Source: Acidimicrobiia bacterium (GTDB taxonomy: Bacteria; Actinomycetota; Acidimicrobiia; Spongiisociales; ZC4RG35). Taken from it: a DNA stretch of 58,604 nt. The notes below the pieces were generated by a model. It was not told the DNA's origin. It did no database searches and saw only the letters and a list, made by a program, of their open reading frames with translations. Location of the stretch: the NCBI GenBank assembly GCA_017577575.1, contig PKRG01000016.1, positions 1-58,604 on the forward strand, read 5' to 3'. The first letter of the stretch is position 1; every line of letters starts with the position of its first letter. The translations under genes were made by a program, and so were the position numbers. Below, one piece after another: positions 42,654 to 51,723 of this stretch.

Positions 42654-43375
42654 GCATGCCCTTCTACGTCGCTCCCGAGCAGCTGGTCCGGGACAAGGCC
42701 GAGTTCGCCCGCAAGGGGATCGCCCGGGGCCGGTCGATCATCGCCCTGGAGTACGACACCGGCCTGCTCCTCATGGCGGAGAACCCTTCCCGCTCGCTGC
42801 GGAAGATCGCCGAGGTCTACGACCGTATCGCCTTCGCCGGGGTCGGCCGATACAACGAATACGACATCCTGCGCAAGGCGGGGGTGCGCCAGGCAGACCT
42901 GATGGGCTACCTGTACAGCCGCGAAGACGTCAACGCCATGTCCCTGGCCACCGCCTTCGCCCAGACGCTCGGCGCCATCTTCAGCCACGACCTCAAGCCG
43001 TACGAGGTCGAGATCCTCATCGCCGAGCTGGGCCAGGAAGGGGAGGAGAACCGCCTCTACCGGGTCTCCTACGACGGCACCCTCTCGGACGAGAGGCACT
43101 TCGCCGCCATCGGCGGAAAAGCCGAGGAGCTGGTCTCGGCCCTCGAGGAGCTGTGGCGGCCGGGCCTCACGCTCCAGGAGGCGCTGGACGTCGGCATGGA
43201 GGCGTTCCGGCGAGCCGAGGAACGGGAGTCGGAGGGTTGGGAGCTCGTCGTCCTCGACGCCGCCAACGGGCGGCGCACGTTCCGCCGGCTCGACGAGAGC
43301 GAGATCCGCTCGGCCCCCGGGGATGCATCCGCCGACGCGTCGGGAGACGAGCCGGAGGGTCCTCCGGAAAACTGA
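42650..43375 (+). CDS. prcA: 20S proteasome alpha subunit
   Basis: A 241-aa subunit of the outer gate ring, with no catalytic Thr. Signatures are MPFYVAPEQLVRDKAEFARKGIARGRSII and ...NPSRSLRKIAEVYDRIAFAGVGRYNEYDILR, as in Mycobacterium PrcA. The tail after residue ~220 is acidic and variable. The pocket lysines dock the GQYL tail of ARC. It is translationally coupled to prcB. Confidence 0.95.
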   Translation: MSMPFYVAPEQLVRDKAEFARKGIARGRSIIALEYDTGLLLMAENPSRSLRKIAEVYDRIAFAGVGRYNEYDILRKAGVRQADLMGYLYSREDVNAMSLATAFAQTLGAIFSHDLKPYEVEILIAELGQEGEENRLYRVSYDGTLSDERHFAAIGGKAEELVSALEELWRPGLTLQEALDVGMEAFRRAEERESEGWELVVLDAANGRRTFRRLDESEIRSAPGDASADASGDEPEGPPEN

Positions 43376-43410
43376 GTCGAACGATCAGTCCCGAAGCCGC
43401 CACGTTCTCC

Positions 43411-43416
43411 TAGGCT
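43411..43416 (+). promoter_or_regulatory. -10 box for leaderless pafA
   Basis: TAGGCT ends 6 nt before GTG 43423, which has no Shine-Dalgarno. The transcript would start at the start codon. Confidence 0.45.
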
Positions 43417-43422
43417 GGCTAC

Positions 43423-44778
43423 GTGGAACGCAGGATCTTCGGCCTGGAGAACGAGTACGGGGTCACCTGCACTCTCCGTGGCCAGCGCCGCCTGAGCCCC
43501 GACGAGGTGGCTCGGTACCTGTTCCGCCGGGTCGTGTCCTGGGGGAGGTCCTCCAACGTCTTCTTGGAGAACGGCGCCCGGCTCTACCTCGACGTCGGCA
43601 GCCACCCCGAGTACGCCACTCCCGAGTGTGACTCGCTGACCGATGTCGTGGCCCACGACAAGGCCGGTGAGCGCATCCTCGAAGGCCTCGTCCACTCGGC
43701 CGAGCAGCGGCTGGAAGAGGAGGGGATCAGAGGGGAGATCTACCTCTTCAAGAACAACACCGACTCGGCGGGCAACTCCTACGGCTGCCACGAGAACTAC
43801 CTGGTGAGCCGGCACAAGGACTTCCACCGCACGGTCGAGGTCCTGATCCCGTTCCTCGTCACCCGCCAGATCTACCTCGGGGCCGGAAAGCTCTCCCAGA
43901 CGCCCCGGGGGACCATCTACTCGCTGTCGCAGCGCGCCGAGCACATCTGGGAGGGCGTGTCGTCGGCGACCACGCGTTCTCGGCCGATCATCAACACCCG
44001 CGACGAGCCCCATGCCGACGCCGAGCGGTTCCGCCGCCTCCACGTGATCGCCGGGGACTCGAACATGAGCGAGTACGCCACCTACGTGAAGATCGGCACC
44101 GTCGTCGCCCTCCTCCAGATGGTGGAGCGGGACGTGGTCTTCCGGGACCTGACACTGGAGAACCCGATCCGCGCCATCCGCGACATCTCCCACGACCTCA
44201 CGCTGAAGAAGAAGGTCCGCCTCGCCAACGGGCGGGAGCTGTCGGCGCTCGACATCCAGTGGGAGTACCTGGACCGGGCGATGCGCTTCGCCCGCAGCCC
44301 CGGGTTCAGCCCCCAGGTGCAGCGGGCGGTCGACATGTGGGAGCACCTGCTCACCGGGCTCGAGAAGGACCCGATGACCCTCGACCGGGAAGTCGACTGG
44401 GTGATCAAGTACAAGGTGCTCGACCGCTACCGGGAGCGGCAGGGGCTGTCCATGTCCGACCCCAGGCTGGCGATGCTCGACCTGTCCTACCACGACGTGG
44501 ACCGAACCCGGGGCGTGTACAACCTGCTGTCGGCCAAGGGCATGGTCGACCGGGTGGTGACCGACGGCGACATCGCCAACGCGGTCAGGAACCCGCCCCA
44601 GACCACCCGGGCGCGCCTGAGAGGGGAGTTCATCCGGGTGGCCAAGGCCCGCAAGCGGGACTTCACGGTCGACTGGGTCCATCTGAAGCTCAACGACCAG
44701 GCGCAGCGGACGGTGCTGTGCAAGGACCCGTTCAAGTCCCACGACGAGCGGGTCGACCGTCTCATCGAGTCGCTCTGA
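43423..44778 (+). CDS. pafA: Pup-protein ligase PafA
   Basis: A 451-aa paralogue of Dop that joins the deamidated C-terminal Glu of Pup to substrate lysines. The N-terminal active-site motif is ERRIFGLENEYGVTC, followed by NGARLYLDVGSHPEYATPE and NNTDSAGNSYGCHENYL. It lacks the Dop-specific insertion. GTG 43423 matches the usual N-terminus. With arc, dop, pup and prcBA it completes the pupylation pathway. Confidence 0.96.
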   Translation: MERRIFGLENEYGVTCTLRGQRRLSPDEVARYLFRRVVSWGRSSNVFLENGARLYLDVGSHPEYATPECDSLTDVVAHDKAGERILEGLVHSAEQRLEEEGIRGEIYLFKNNTDSAGNSYGCHENYLVSRHKDFHRTVEVLIPFLVTRQIYLGAGKLSQTPRGTIYSLSQRAEHIWEGVSSATTRSRPIINTRDEPHADAERFRRLHVIAGDSNMSEYATYVKIGTVVALLQMVERDVVFRDLTLENPIRAIRDISHDLTLKKKVRLANGRELSALDIQWEYLDRAMRFARSPGFSPQVQRAVDMWEHLLTGLEKDPMTLDREVDWVIKYKVLDRYRERQGLSMSDPRLAMLDLSYHDVDRTRGVYNLLSAKGMVDRVVTDGDIANAVRNPPQTTRARLRGEFIRVAKARKRDFTVDWVHLKLNDQAQRTVLCKDPFKSHDERVDRLIESL

Positions 44779-44839
44779 GAGTCGGAAGGCGGCAGGCGGC
44801 GGCCGGCAATCGTTCGGAAGTGGGTGGCCTTCGGGTTGA

Positions 44840-45760
44840 ATGGGCGCGATGCGCAGGGTCATCGAGAGGCTCCTGAACCTCCTCGCCTTTCTGCTCACCA
44901 CACGCCGGCCGGTGACCGCCGACGAGATACGCAACCAGGTCGCCGGCTACGGCGGGTCGAGCGACGAGGCATTCCACCGCATGTTCGAGCGCGACAAGGA
45001 GCTGCTGCGCCGGATCGGCATCCCCATAGAGCTCACCGACGGAAACGGCTGGGGTCTGGAGCAGGGCTACCTCATCGACCCCGACGCCTACCGGCTCCCC
45101 GACCCCGGCCTCACCGACGAGGAGCGGGCGGCATTGGCGGTCGCCACCCGCATCGTCCGGCTCGGAGGAGGCCCCGCCCCGACTGAGGGCCTGCTGAAGC
45201 TGGGCGGGCTCGGGCCGGGGGAGGGGTCGGAGCCTCTGGGCGCCGACCTGGGGCCGGCGGCGGACCGGCTCGGTGACCTGTTCTCGGCCGTTACGCAACG
45301 CCGCAAGGTGACGTTCGACTACCGGGGAAAGAAGCGGGAGGTCGCCCCCTACGGGCTCGCTCACCGACGGGGCCACTGGTACCTGGTCGGGGGAGTGGGC
45401 GACGACATACGGGTGTTCCGGGTCGACCGCATGGAGTCGCTCGTCGTCGACACCGAGGAGGGGTCCTTCAGCCGTCCGGAGGGCTTCTCCCTCCGCGACG
45501 CCGTGGACGCCCACCCCTGGGAGGCGGGCAGCGAGGAGCCGATCGTGGCCCGGGTCCGCTTCGAGCCGGACATGGCGTGGTGGGCGGCCCGCACCCTCCG
45601 CGTCGACTACCGGTCGGGGCCGCTGGAGGTGGAGCTGCCCGTCTCGAACGTCGACGCCTTCATCGGCTGGATCCTGAGCTTCGACGACTCGGCCGTGGTG
45701 CTGGAGCCGCCCGAGCTGCGGGACCAGATCGTGGAGCGAGTGGAAGCCGCCATCGCATGA
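44840..45760 (+). CDS. pafB: WYL-domain regulator PafB
   Basis: A 306-aa DNA-damage-response regulator subunit. An N-terminal winged helix (RRVIERLLNLLAFLLTTRRPVTADEIRNQV) is followed by a WYL domain (RKVTFDYRGKKREVAPYGLAHRRGHWYLVGG...RVFRVDRMESL) and a WCX-like C-terminus. PafB and PafC form a heterodimer that activates LexA/RecA-independent repair genes in mycobacteria. ATG 44840 is used; ATG 44849 is also possible. It overlaps pafC by 4 nt. Confidence 0.92.
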   Translation: MGAMRRVIERLLNLLAFLLTTRRPVTADEIRNQVAGYGGSSDEAFHRMFERDKELLRRIGIPIELTDGNGWGLEQGYLIDPDAYRLPDPGLTDEERAALAVATRIVRLGGGPAPTEGLLKLGGLGPGEGSEPLGADLGPAADRLGDLFSAVTQRRKVTFDYRGKKREVAPYGLAHRRGHWYLVGGVGDDIRVFRVDRMESLVVDTEEGSFSRPEGFSLRDAVDAHPWEAGSEEPIVARVRFEPDMAWWAARTLRVDYRSGPLEVELPVSNVDAFIGWILSFDDSAVVLEPPELRDQIVERVEAAIA

Positions 45761-46686
45761 CGAGCAGCCGCACCGCCTTCCGCCTCACCCGCATCCTCGC
45801 CATGCTGCCGTGGGTGATCGCCAACCCCGGCGCCACCATCGACGAGGTGTGCGAGCGGTTCGGGTACGAGAGCCACGAGGACCTCGCCCGGGACCTGGAC
45901 GTGGTGTTCGTGTGCGGCCTGCCCGGCTACGGGCCCGGGGACCTGATGGTCGCCTACATAGACGACGACGAGGTGGTCGTAGACGCCGCCGACTACTTCG
46001 GGCGGGCCCCCCGGCTCAGCCCGACGGAGGCGCTGTCGATGCTGGCGGCCGGCATGGCGGTGCTCTCGTCGGGGCTGGGGAGCCCGGTTCTGGAGTCGGC
46101 GGTCGACAAGCTGGCCGCCACCGTCGCCCCCGACACCGACGGCCTCGCCGTCGACGTCCCCGCCGAACCGGACCTGGTCGGACCTCTCAAGGAGGCGGCC
46201 GCCTCCCACCGGGTGGTGGAGATCACCTACACCTCCCTCTCCCGGGGGGAGACCACCCGCCGGGCGGTCGAGCCGTGGGTGGTCTTCGCCTCGCTGGGCA
46301 ACTGGTACGTCACCGGCTACTGCCGGCTGGCGCAGGCGGAGCGGGTGTTCCGTGTCGATCGCATCCGCGACCTGGTCGTGACGGAAGAGACGTTCGAGCC
46401 GCCCGTGGAGCGGCCCGACCCACAGGTGCGCTACACACCTTCCGAGGACGACGTCCGCTGCAAGATCGCCCTGGCGCCGGCGGCCCGCTGGGTGCTCGAC
46501 TACTACCCGGTGGACGTGGTCTCCGACTCCGGCGACGAGGTGGTGATCGAGTTCTCCGCCTCCGACCCGTCGGTGGCGGCGCGCCTGCTCCTGCGTCTCG
46601 GGGACCGGGCCCGCCTGATCGAAGGCGACGAGGTGCGGGCCGCCCTATCCGACCTGGGGAATCGGATCCTCGCCCGGTACCGCTGA
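45757..46686 (+). CDS. pafC: WYL-domain regulator PafC
   Basis: A 309-aa partner of PafB. A helix-turn-helix (RLTRILAMLPWVIANPGATIDEVCERFGYE) is followed by the WYL domain (HRVVEITYTSLSRGETTRRAVEPWVVFASLGNWYVTGYCRLAQAERVFRVDRI) and a WCX domain. The ATGA overlap with pafB ensures paired synthesis. Within this locus it probably reports DNA damage, independently of proteasome activity. Confidence 0.92.
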   Translation: MTSSRTAFRLTRILAMLPWVIANPGATIDEVCERFGYESHEDLARDLDVVFVCGLPGYGPGDLMVAYIDDDEVVVDAADYFGRAPRLSPTEALSMLAAGMAVLSSGLGSPVLESAVDKLAATVAPDTDGLAVDVPAEPDLVGPLKEAAASHRVVEITYTSLSRGETTRRAVEPWVVFASLGNWYVTGYCRLAQAERVFRVDRIRDLVVTEETFEPPVERPDPQVRYTPSEDDVRCKIALAPAARWVLDYYPVDVVSDSGDEVVIEFSASDPSVAARLLLRLGDRARLIEGDEVRAALSDLGNRILARYR

Positions 46687-46768
46687 CCCATCTCTGGCCG
46701 TCGTGCTTCAGTCCCGGGCTCGATCGGTCGATAGATGGTGGACAGCGGAGTGTGGAGTAATCACCAGA

Positions 46769-47059
46769 ATGACCACCATCAAGACGACATGTTCAGGATG
46801 CGGCGACGTCCACCTCACTCCCGGCGATATCGCCCTCGAACTGACCTCGTCTAGCGACGAGGGCGTCTACACGTTCACCTGTCCCCTGTGCAACGAATTC
46901 CAGCGGCGCCCCGCCAACGCCCGCGTCGTGTCGGTCCTCCTGGCCACCGGCGTCGCCTACCGGGTCATCGAAGACGGGCCCATCACCGAAGAGGAGATCG
47001 CCCGCTTCGCCGCCGCGCTGGACGCCGAGCCCGATCCCTTCCGCCTCCTCGCCGGCTGA
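46769..47059 (+). CDS. Small zinc-ribbon-like protein (paralogue B)
   Basis: A 96-aa protein with CSGC and CPLC pairs about 30 residues apart, a likely zinc ribbon, and the C-terminal motif PITEEEIARFAAALD. The same layout and motif occur in the protein at 9715-10017. A GGAG lies upstream of ATG 46769 at a loose distance. It sits between pafC and the tat genes and ends before a strong hairpin. Function unknown. Confidence 0.75.
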   Translation: MTTIKTTCSGCGDVHLTPGDIALELTSSSDEGVYTFTCPLCNEFQRRPANARVVSVLLATGVAYRVIEDGPITEEEIARFAAALDAEPDPFRLLAG

Positions 47060-47080
47060 CCCGTTCCCGCCCCGGTAGCT

Positions 47081-47114
47081 CCCCGCCCACGCCTCCGAGC
47101 CCGCTCGGGCGGGG
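47081..47114 (+). terminator. GC-rich hairpin upstream of tatB
   Basis: CCCCGCCC (47081-47088) pairs with GGGCGGGG (47107-47114), and an inner GAGC/GCTC stem adds to it. It follows the zinc-ribbon gene and precedes an A/T-rich patch, so it likely insulates tatB. Confidence 0.55.
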
Positions 47115-47120
47115 AATACC

Positions 47121-47126
47121 TACCAT
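47121..47126 (+). promoter_or_regulatory. -10 box for leaderless tatB
   Basis: TACCAT ends 6 nt before ATG 47133, with no Shine-Dalgarno. It sits right after the hairpin, giving the tat operon its own start. Confidence 0.4.
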
Positions 47127-47132
47127 TGGCCC

Positions 47133-47540
47133 ATGCTTCAGGGCGGCGAGATCATCATCATCCTGCTCGTGGCCCTGGTCGTGCTGGGACCACAGCGCCT
47201 GCCCGAGGTCGCCCGAAAGATCGGTCGATGGTCGGCGGAGCTCCGCCAGGCGGCCCGGGAGCTGCGCAGCGGCCTCGAGAAGGAGGTCGCCGAGCTGCGC
47301 GAGCTCAAACAGGACCTGCAGCAGCCGCTCGACGAGCTGAGGAGAGGCCTCGACGAGGTGACCAGGGACGTCGACGAGGTGGCGGGGGAGGTCAGGCGCC
47401 TCAAGTGGGTCGGCCCCGAGCCGAAGTCGGGCCCCACTCCGGCCGACGCGCTCGCCGACCTCGACGAGATCGAAGGGAAGCGGCCGGATGACTCCGCCGC
47501 CGAGGACGCAGCCCAGTCCGGCGGGGACGACGAGGCGTGA
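47133..47540 (+). CDS. tatB: Twin-arginine translocase subunit TatB (TatA/B family)
   Basis: A 135-aa protein: one N-terminal membrane helix (EIIIILLVALVVLG), the hinge G-P-Q-R-L-P, an amphipathic helix (EVARKIGRWSAELRQAARELRSGL) and a long charged helical tail ending in an acidic stretch. The long tail and coupling to tatC favour TatB over TatA. It receives folded Tat substrates with TatC. GTG of tatC overlaps its stop. Confidence 0.88.
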   Translation: MLQGGEIIIILLVALVVLGPQRLPEVARKIGRWSAELRQAARELRSGLEKEVAELRELKQDLQQPLDELRRGLDEVTRDVDEVAGEVRRLKWVGPEPKSGPTPADALADLDEIEGKRPDDSAAEDAAQSGGDDEA

Positions 47541-48250
47541 AGCCAGACGAGGCTCGTCCCATCCTGGAACACCTCGAGGAGCTGAGGTGGAGGATCGTCA
47601 AGTCGGCGGTGGCGATCCTGGTCGGCGCGGTGGTCGCCTTCTTCTTCTCGGACCTACTGCGCGAGATCCTGGAGCTGCCGTTCCACCGGGCGCAGCCGGA
47701 GAGCCAGTTCCAGGTGATCACCCCCGCCGAGCAGTGGGGGGTCCTCATGCGGATCGCCTTCTTCGGAGGGCTGGTGCTGGCCAGCCCGGTCGTGCTGTAC
47801 CAGGTGTGGGCGTTCATCAACCCGGCGCTGACCCAGAAGGAGAGGCGCTGGGCGGTGCCGTTGATCGCCGTCATGGTCGTGCTCTTCGTCGGCGGCCTGG
47901 TGTTCGGGTACTGGGTGCTGCCCCGCGGCCTCGAGTTCCTGCTCGAGATCTTCCCGGACGTCCGCAACGACCTGCGGCTGTCGGACTACTACTCGTTCGT
48001 GCTCCGTTTCCTCTTCGCGTTCGGCTGTTCCTTCCTATACCCTGTGTTCGTATTCGCCGCCGCCGCGGCCGACCTCATCACCTCCCGACAACTCGCCCGT
48101 GGCCGACGCTGGGCGGTGCTGGCAGTCGTGGTGGTGGCGGCGGTGATCACCCCCACCGGCGACGCGCTCACCCTGACGCTGCTCGCCGTCCCGCTCTATC
48201 TGATGTATGAGATCACCTACTGGGTGATACGCCTGATCCTCCGCAAGTGA
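47537..48250 (+). CDS. tatC: Twin-arginine translocase subunit TatC
   Basis: A 237-aa six-helix membrane protein that binds the RR signal peptide. The N-terminal HLEELRWRIVKS, the loop FFSDLL...LPF, the conserved Glu region ITPAEQWGVLMRIAFFGGLVLASPVVLYQVWAFINPAL, and GYWVLPRGLEFLL are diagnostic. GTG 47537 overlaps tatB, and its own stop overlaps helY (GTGA). Confidence 0.95.
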   Translation: MKPDEARPILEHLEELRWRIVKSAVAILVGAVVAFFFSDLLREILELPFHRAQPESQFQVITPAEQWGVLMRIAFFGGLVLASPVVLYQVWAFINPALTQKERRWAVPLIAVMVVLFVGGLVFGYWVLPRGLEFLLEIFPDVRNDLRLSDYYSFVLRFLFAFGCSFLYPVFVFAAAAADLITSRQLARGRRWAVLAVVVVAAVITPTGDALTLTLLAVPLYLMYEITYWVIRLILRK

Positions 48251-50775
48251 CCATCGAAGCCTTCTTCCGGGACCTGCCTTTCACCCCCGACCGATTCCAG
48301 GTGGAGGCAGCAGAATCGATCGCCTCGGGGCGGTCGGTCGTGGTGACCGCGCCCACCGGCGCCGGGAAGACCCTCGTCGCCGAGGTGGCGGTCCACCTCG
48401 CCCTCGAGAGGGGACAGAGAGCCTTCTACACGACGCCGATCAAGGCCCTGTCCAACCAGAAGTACGGCGACCTCGTCGACCAGTACGGGCCGGACCGGGT
48501 GGGGCTCCTCACCGGCGACAACGTGGTCAACGGGTCCGCCGACGTGGTGGTGATGACCACCGAGGTGCTCCGCAACATGATCTACGCCGACGTCGGCACC
48601 CTCGACGGGGTGGGTGTCGTCGTTCTCGACGAGGTCCACTATCTCCAGGACCCGTTCCGGGGCGCCGTGTGGGAAGAGGTGATCATCCACGCACCGCGCC
48701 ACATCCAGATGGTCGCCCTCTCAGCGACGGTGGCCAACGCGGTCGAGTTCTGCGAGTGGGTCGAGTCCCGCCGCGGCCCCACCGACCTGATAGTCGCCGA
48801 CGAGAGGCCCGTGCCCCTCGAAGGCCTCTACATGCTGAAGGACCGCTACAGCCAGGAGGTCTCGTTCTACCCGACGTTCGTGGAGCGGGACGGCCGTCGC
48901 CGCCCCAACCCGAGGATCCGCAAGATGCTCAACCTCGACCGGGGCCGCTCGCGGCGGTTCACCACCCCGCGGCGGCCCGAAGTGATCGAGGCGCTGTGGG
49001 AGGCGGACATGCTTCCCGCCCTCTACTTCATCTTCTCCCGGGCCGGATGCGACGCCGCCGCCCTCTCGGTCCTCCAGTGGGGGATCCGCCTCACCACGCC
49101 CGAACAGCGGGAGGAGATCCGCCGCATCGCCGAAGAGCGCACCGCCCACCTCTCCGACGCCGACCTGGCGGTGCTGGGATACGAGCGCTGGATAGCCGGC
49201 CTGGAGGCGGGTGTCGCCGCTCACCACGCCGGCATGGTCCCCGCCTTCAAGGAGACCGTGGAGGAGCTGTTCGCCAAGGGCTACCTCGGGGTGGTGTTCG
49301 CCACCGAGACGCTGGCGCTGGGCATCAACATGCCGGCCCGGACGGTCGTCCTCGAGAGCCTCACCAAGTTCACCGGCGAGACCCACGAGACGATGCAACC
49401 CGGCGACTACACCCAGCTCACCGGCCGGGCAGGCCGCCGGGGCATCGACCAGGTGGGGTACGGGGTCGTCCTCCACTCCCACTACGTCCCCTTCGAGGAG
49501 GTCACCGCCATCGCCGCCGCCGGCAGCCACCCGCTGGTATCGAGCTTCCGGCCGACGTACAACATGGCCGCCAACCTGGTTGCGAACTACGACGAGCGGC
49601 GCGCCATCGAACTCCTCGAAGCGTCGTTCGGGCAGTTCCAACGGCGGGGCGACCTGAGCGAGTCGCTCCACCGTCTGGAGTCGATGGAGCGGCGCCTCGC
49701 CGACGAACGGCGGAAGGCCGAATGCGAGCTGGGATCGGTGGCCGAGTACGCCGAGCTCCTGCAGGCCGGCAACGGCCAGGACGGGCTGACGGGCCGCCTG
49801 CGGCCCGGGGACGTGATCGACGTGCCCGCCGGCCCCCGGGCGGGCCGCTACGCCGTGCTCAAGTTGCTCCACCGGCCCGAAGGCCGGCCCCGGCTCCTCG
49901 TGCTGGGCACCTCCGGGCGGGTGTCCACCATCGGCTCGCGCGACGTCGTCGCCGGCTCGACCCGGGCCGGGACCATCGAGCTCCCGACCCCGTTCCGTCC
50001 CCGGGACCGGCGGTTCCGCCAGGACGCACTCCGGTCGCTGCGCCGGGTGCCGGCGGCCAAGAAGCGGAGGCGGGGCGACGGCAACCACCGGCCGATCCAC
50101 CCGGTGGCGGCGTGCCCCGACGCCGACCAGCACGTCGAGTGGCATCGACGGGCGCAGCGGACCGAACGGCGGATCACACAGCTGCGCGAGTACCTCCGCA
50201 GCCAGGGGCACGGCCTGGTGGGCGAGTTCGAGGCGATCCGTCGGCTCCTCTCCGACTGGGACTACCTCGACGGCTGGCGCCTGACCCCGAGAGGCCAGCG
50301 CCTGCGGTTCATCTACAACGAGCTGGATCTCCTGCTGTGCGAAGCGGCGGAACGGGGGCTGCTGTGGGGGCTCGAGGCCGAGGAGCTGGCGGCGTTCTGC
50401 TCGACGTTCGTCTACGAGCCCCGCCGCGAAGAGAGCGGGGTCCCGGCGTGGCCGACCGCTCAGCTGGCGGAGCGGTGGGCGGCGCTGGAGGACCTGTGGG
50501 AGGAGTTGGTGGATGCCGAGCGGAAACTGCGGCTGCGGCTCACCCGCCGTCCCGACCCGGGCATCGCCCGGGCGGTGTACGAGTGGGCGTCCGGGGCCGA
50601 GTTCGAGGACCTGCCCGATCGTTCGATGGCGCCGGGGGACTTCGTGCGGGTGGCGCGACAGCTCGTCGACCTCATCCGGCAGCTGCGGGACGCCGTGCCC
50701 GAGATCGCCGATGTCGCCACGGAAGCGCTGCGCAGCATCGACAGGGGGGTCGTGGCCGCCCAGGGCGTCGCCTGA
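48247..50775 (+). CDS. helY: Ski2-like DEAD/DEAH-box RNA helicase HelY
   Basis: An 842-aa helicase. Motif I is APTGAGKTLVAEVAV, Ib TPIKALSNQKY, II VVLDEVHYL, III VALSATVAN, and the second RecA domain has GVVFATETLALGINMPARTVV and QLTGRAGRRGID. The C-terminal ~350 residues resemble the DSHCT domain of Mtr4/Ski2. In actinobacteria this gene follows tatC. Likely role: RNA unwinding in degradation or processing. GTG 48247 overlaps the tatC stop. Confidence 0.93.
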   Translation: MTIEAFFRDLPFTPDRFQVEAAESIASGRSVVVTAPTGAGKTLVAEVAVHLALERGQRAFYTTPIKALSNQKYGDLVDQYGPDRVGLLTGDNVVNGSADVVVMTTEVLRNMIYADVGTLDGVGVVVLDEVHYLQDPFRGAVWEEVIIHAPRHIQMVALSATVANAVEFCEWVESRRGPTDLIVADERPVPLEGLYMLKDRYSQEVSFYPTFVERDGRRRPNPRIRKMLNLDRGRSRRFTTPRRPEVIEALWEADMLPALYFIFSRAGCDAAALSVLQWGIRLTTPEQREEIRRIAEERTAHLSDADLAVLGYERWIAGLEAGVAAHHAGMVPAFKETVEELFAKGYLGVVFATETLALGINMPARTVVLESLTKFTGETHETMQPGDYTQLTGRAGRRGIDQVGYGVVLHSHYVPFEEVTAIAAAGSHPLVSSFRPTYNMAANLVANYDERRAIELLEASFGQFQRRGDLSESLHRLESMERRLADERRKAECELGSVAEYAELLQAGNGQDGLTGRLRPGDVIDVPAGPRAGRYAVLKLLHRPEGRPRLLVLGTSGRVSTIGSRDVVAGSTRAGTIELPTPFRPRDRRFRQDALRSLRRVPAAKKRRRGDGNHRPIHPVAACPDADQHVEWHRRAQRTERRITQLREYLRSQGHGLVGEFEAIRRLLSDWDYLDGWRLTPRGQRLRFIYNELDLLLCEAAERGLLWGLEAEELAAFCSTFVYEPRREESGVPAWPTAQLAERWAALEDLWEELVDAERKLRLRLTRRPDPGIARAVYEWASGAEFEDLPDRSMAPGDFVRVARQLVDLIRQLRDAVPEIADVATEALRSIDRGVVAAQGVA

Positions 50776-51650
50776 TGGGGTGGGTGGTCGCCATCAACCC
50801 GGCCGCCGGCAGGAGGCCGGTCAGCAGGGACAGGGTCGCCCGGGCCCTGGACGCGGCGGGGGTCGAAGCCGAGATCGAGATGCCGCCCGACCGGGCGAGC
50901 ATGCGGGCAGTCCTCGCTGCCGCCGCCACGGCGGAGCGGGTGGCGGTGGTGGGCGGAGACGGGACCGTCAACCTGGCCGTGGACACCCTGGTCGGGCTGG
51001 GCAACGACCGGCTGCCGATCCTGGGGGTGTTGCCGTGGGGCACCGGATGCGACCTGTTGCGGACGTTCGGGATCTCCCAGGTCCTCGAGGAGGCCGCCCA
51101 CCATCTGCGAGGCGACTCCGTCTACGAGGTGGACGTGGGGGAGCTGAAGGGAGCGTGGGGCACCCGCCGTTTCGTCAACGTCGCCGAGGCGGGGATCGGC
51201 GCCGCCGCCGTGGTGGTCGCCAACCGCCTGCCCCGCCGTCTGGGCGTCAACCGCTACCTGTTGTCGTTCGGTGTCCGCCTCCCGGCGTTCCCGGCGGCGC
51301 GGATCCGGATCGAGACCGACCGGCGGACGATCGAGGGGAGGGCGCTGGCGGTGATCTTCGCCAACGCCCAGTTCTTCGCCGGAGGGTGGAACATCGCCCC
51401 CAAGGCGATGCTGGTCGACGGCAAGTTCGACCTGCAGGTGATCGACGTGAGGAAGACCGCGGCGCCGAACCTCATACCCAAGGTGATGCGCGGGCTGCAC
51501 CTGGGCGAGGCGGGCGTGACCCGCACCTCCACCTCCTGGTTCCGCCTCGAGACCGACCGGCCCTGGCCGGTGGAAGCAGACGGCGATGCGATCGGGAATA
51601 CTCCGGTAGAAGGACGTGTTCTCCCCGCAGCTATCCGTTTGAAGATCTGA
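50775..51650 (+). CDS. Diacylglycerol kinase-family lipid kinase
   Basis: A 291-aa DAGK-fold protein. VAINPAAGRR starts it, followed by VAVVGGDGTVNLAVDTL (the GGDGT nucleotide loop), LGVLPWGTGCDLLRTFGI and the C-terminal beta-sandwich. It is expected to phosphorylate diacylglycerol or a related lipid. ATG 50775 shares one base with the helY stop, so it is coupled to helY. Confidence 0.88.
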   Translation: MGWVVAINPAAGRRPVSRDRVARALDAAGVEAEIEMPPDRASMRAVLAAAATAERVAVVGGDGTVNLAVDTLVGLGNDRLPILGVLPWGTGCDLLRTFGISQVLEEAAHHLRGDSVYEVDVGELKGAWGTRRFVNVAEAGIGAAAVVVANRLPRRLGVNRYLLSFGVRLPAFPAARIRIETDRRTIEGRALAVIFANAQFFAGGWNIAPKAMLVDGKFDLQVIDVRKTAAPNLIPKVMRGLHLGEAGVTRTSTSWFRLETDRPWPVEADGDAIGNTPVEGRVLPAAIRLKI

Positions 51651-51681
51651 ATCACGAGGAACTACACCAACGGCGGCGCCC

Positions 51682-51687
51682 TATACT
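51682..51687 (+). promoter_or_regulatory. -10 box before the DUF4193 gene
   Basis: TATACT lies 36 nt before ATG 51724. A weak GAACTA is found near the -35 distance. Confidence 0.4.
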
Positions 51688-51723
51688 CGCCGCCGCCCGG
51701 ATCCGAGGGGGCTGAAGAACGAC

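Noticed and set aside
48721..50211. Minus-strand open frame opposite helY
   Set aside because: helY is unmistakable on the + strand; the antisense reading shows no motifs or Shine-Dalgarno.
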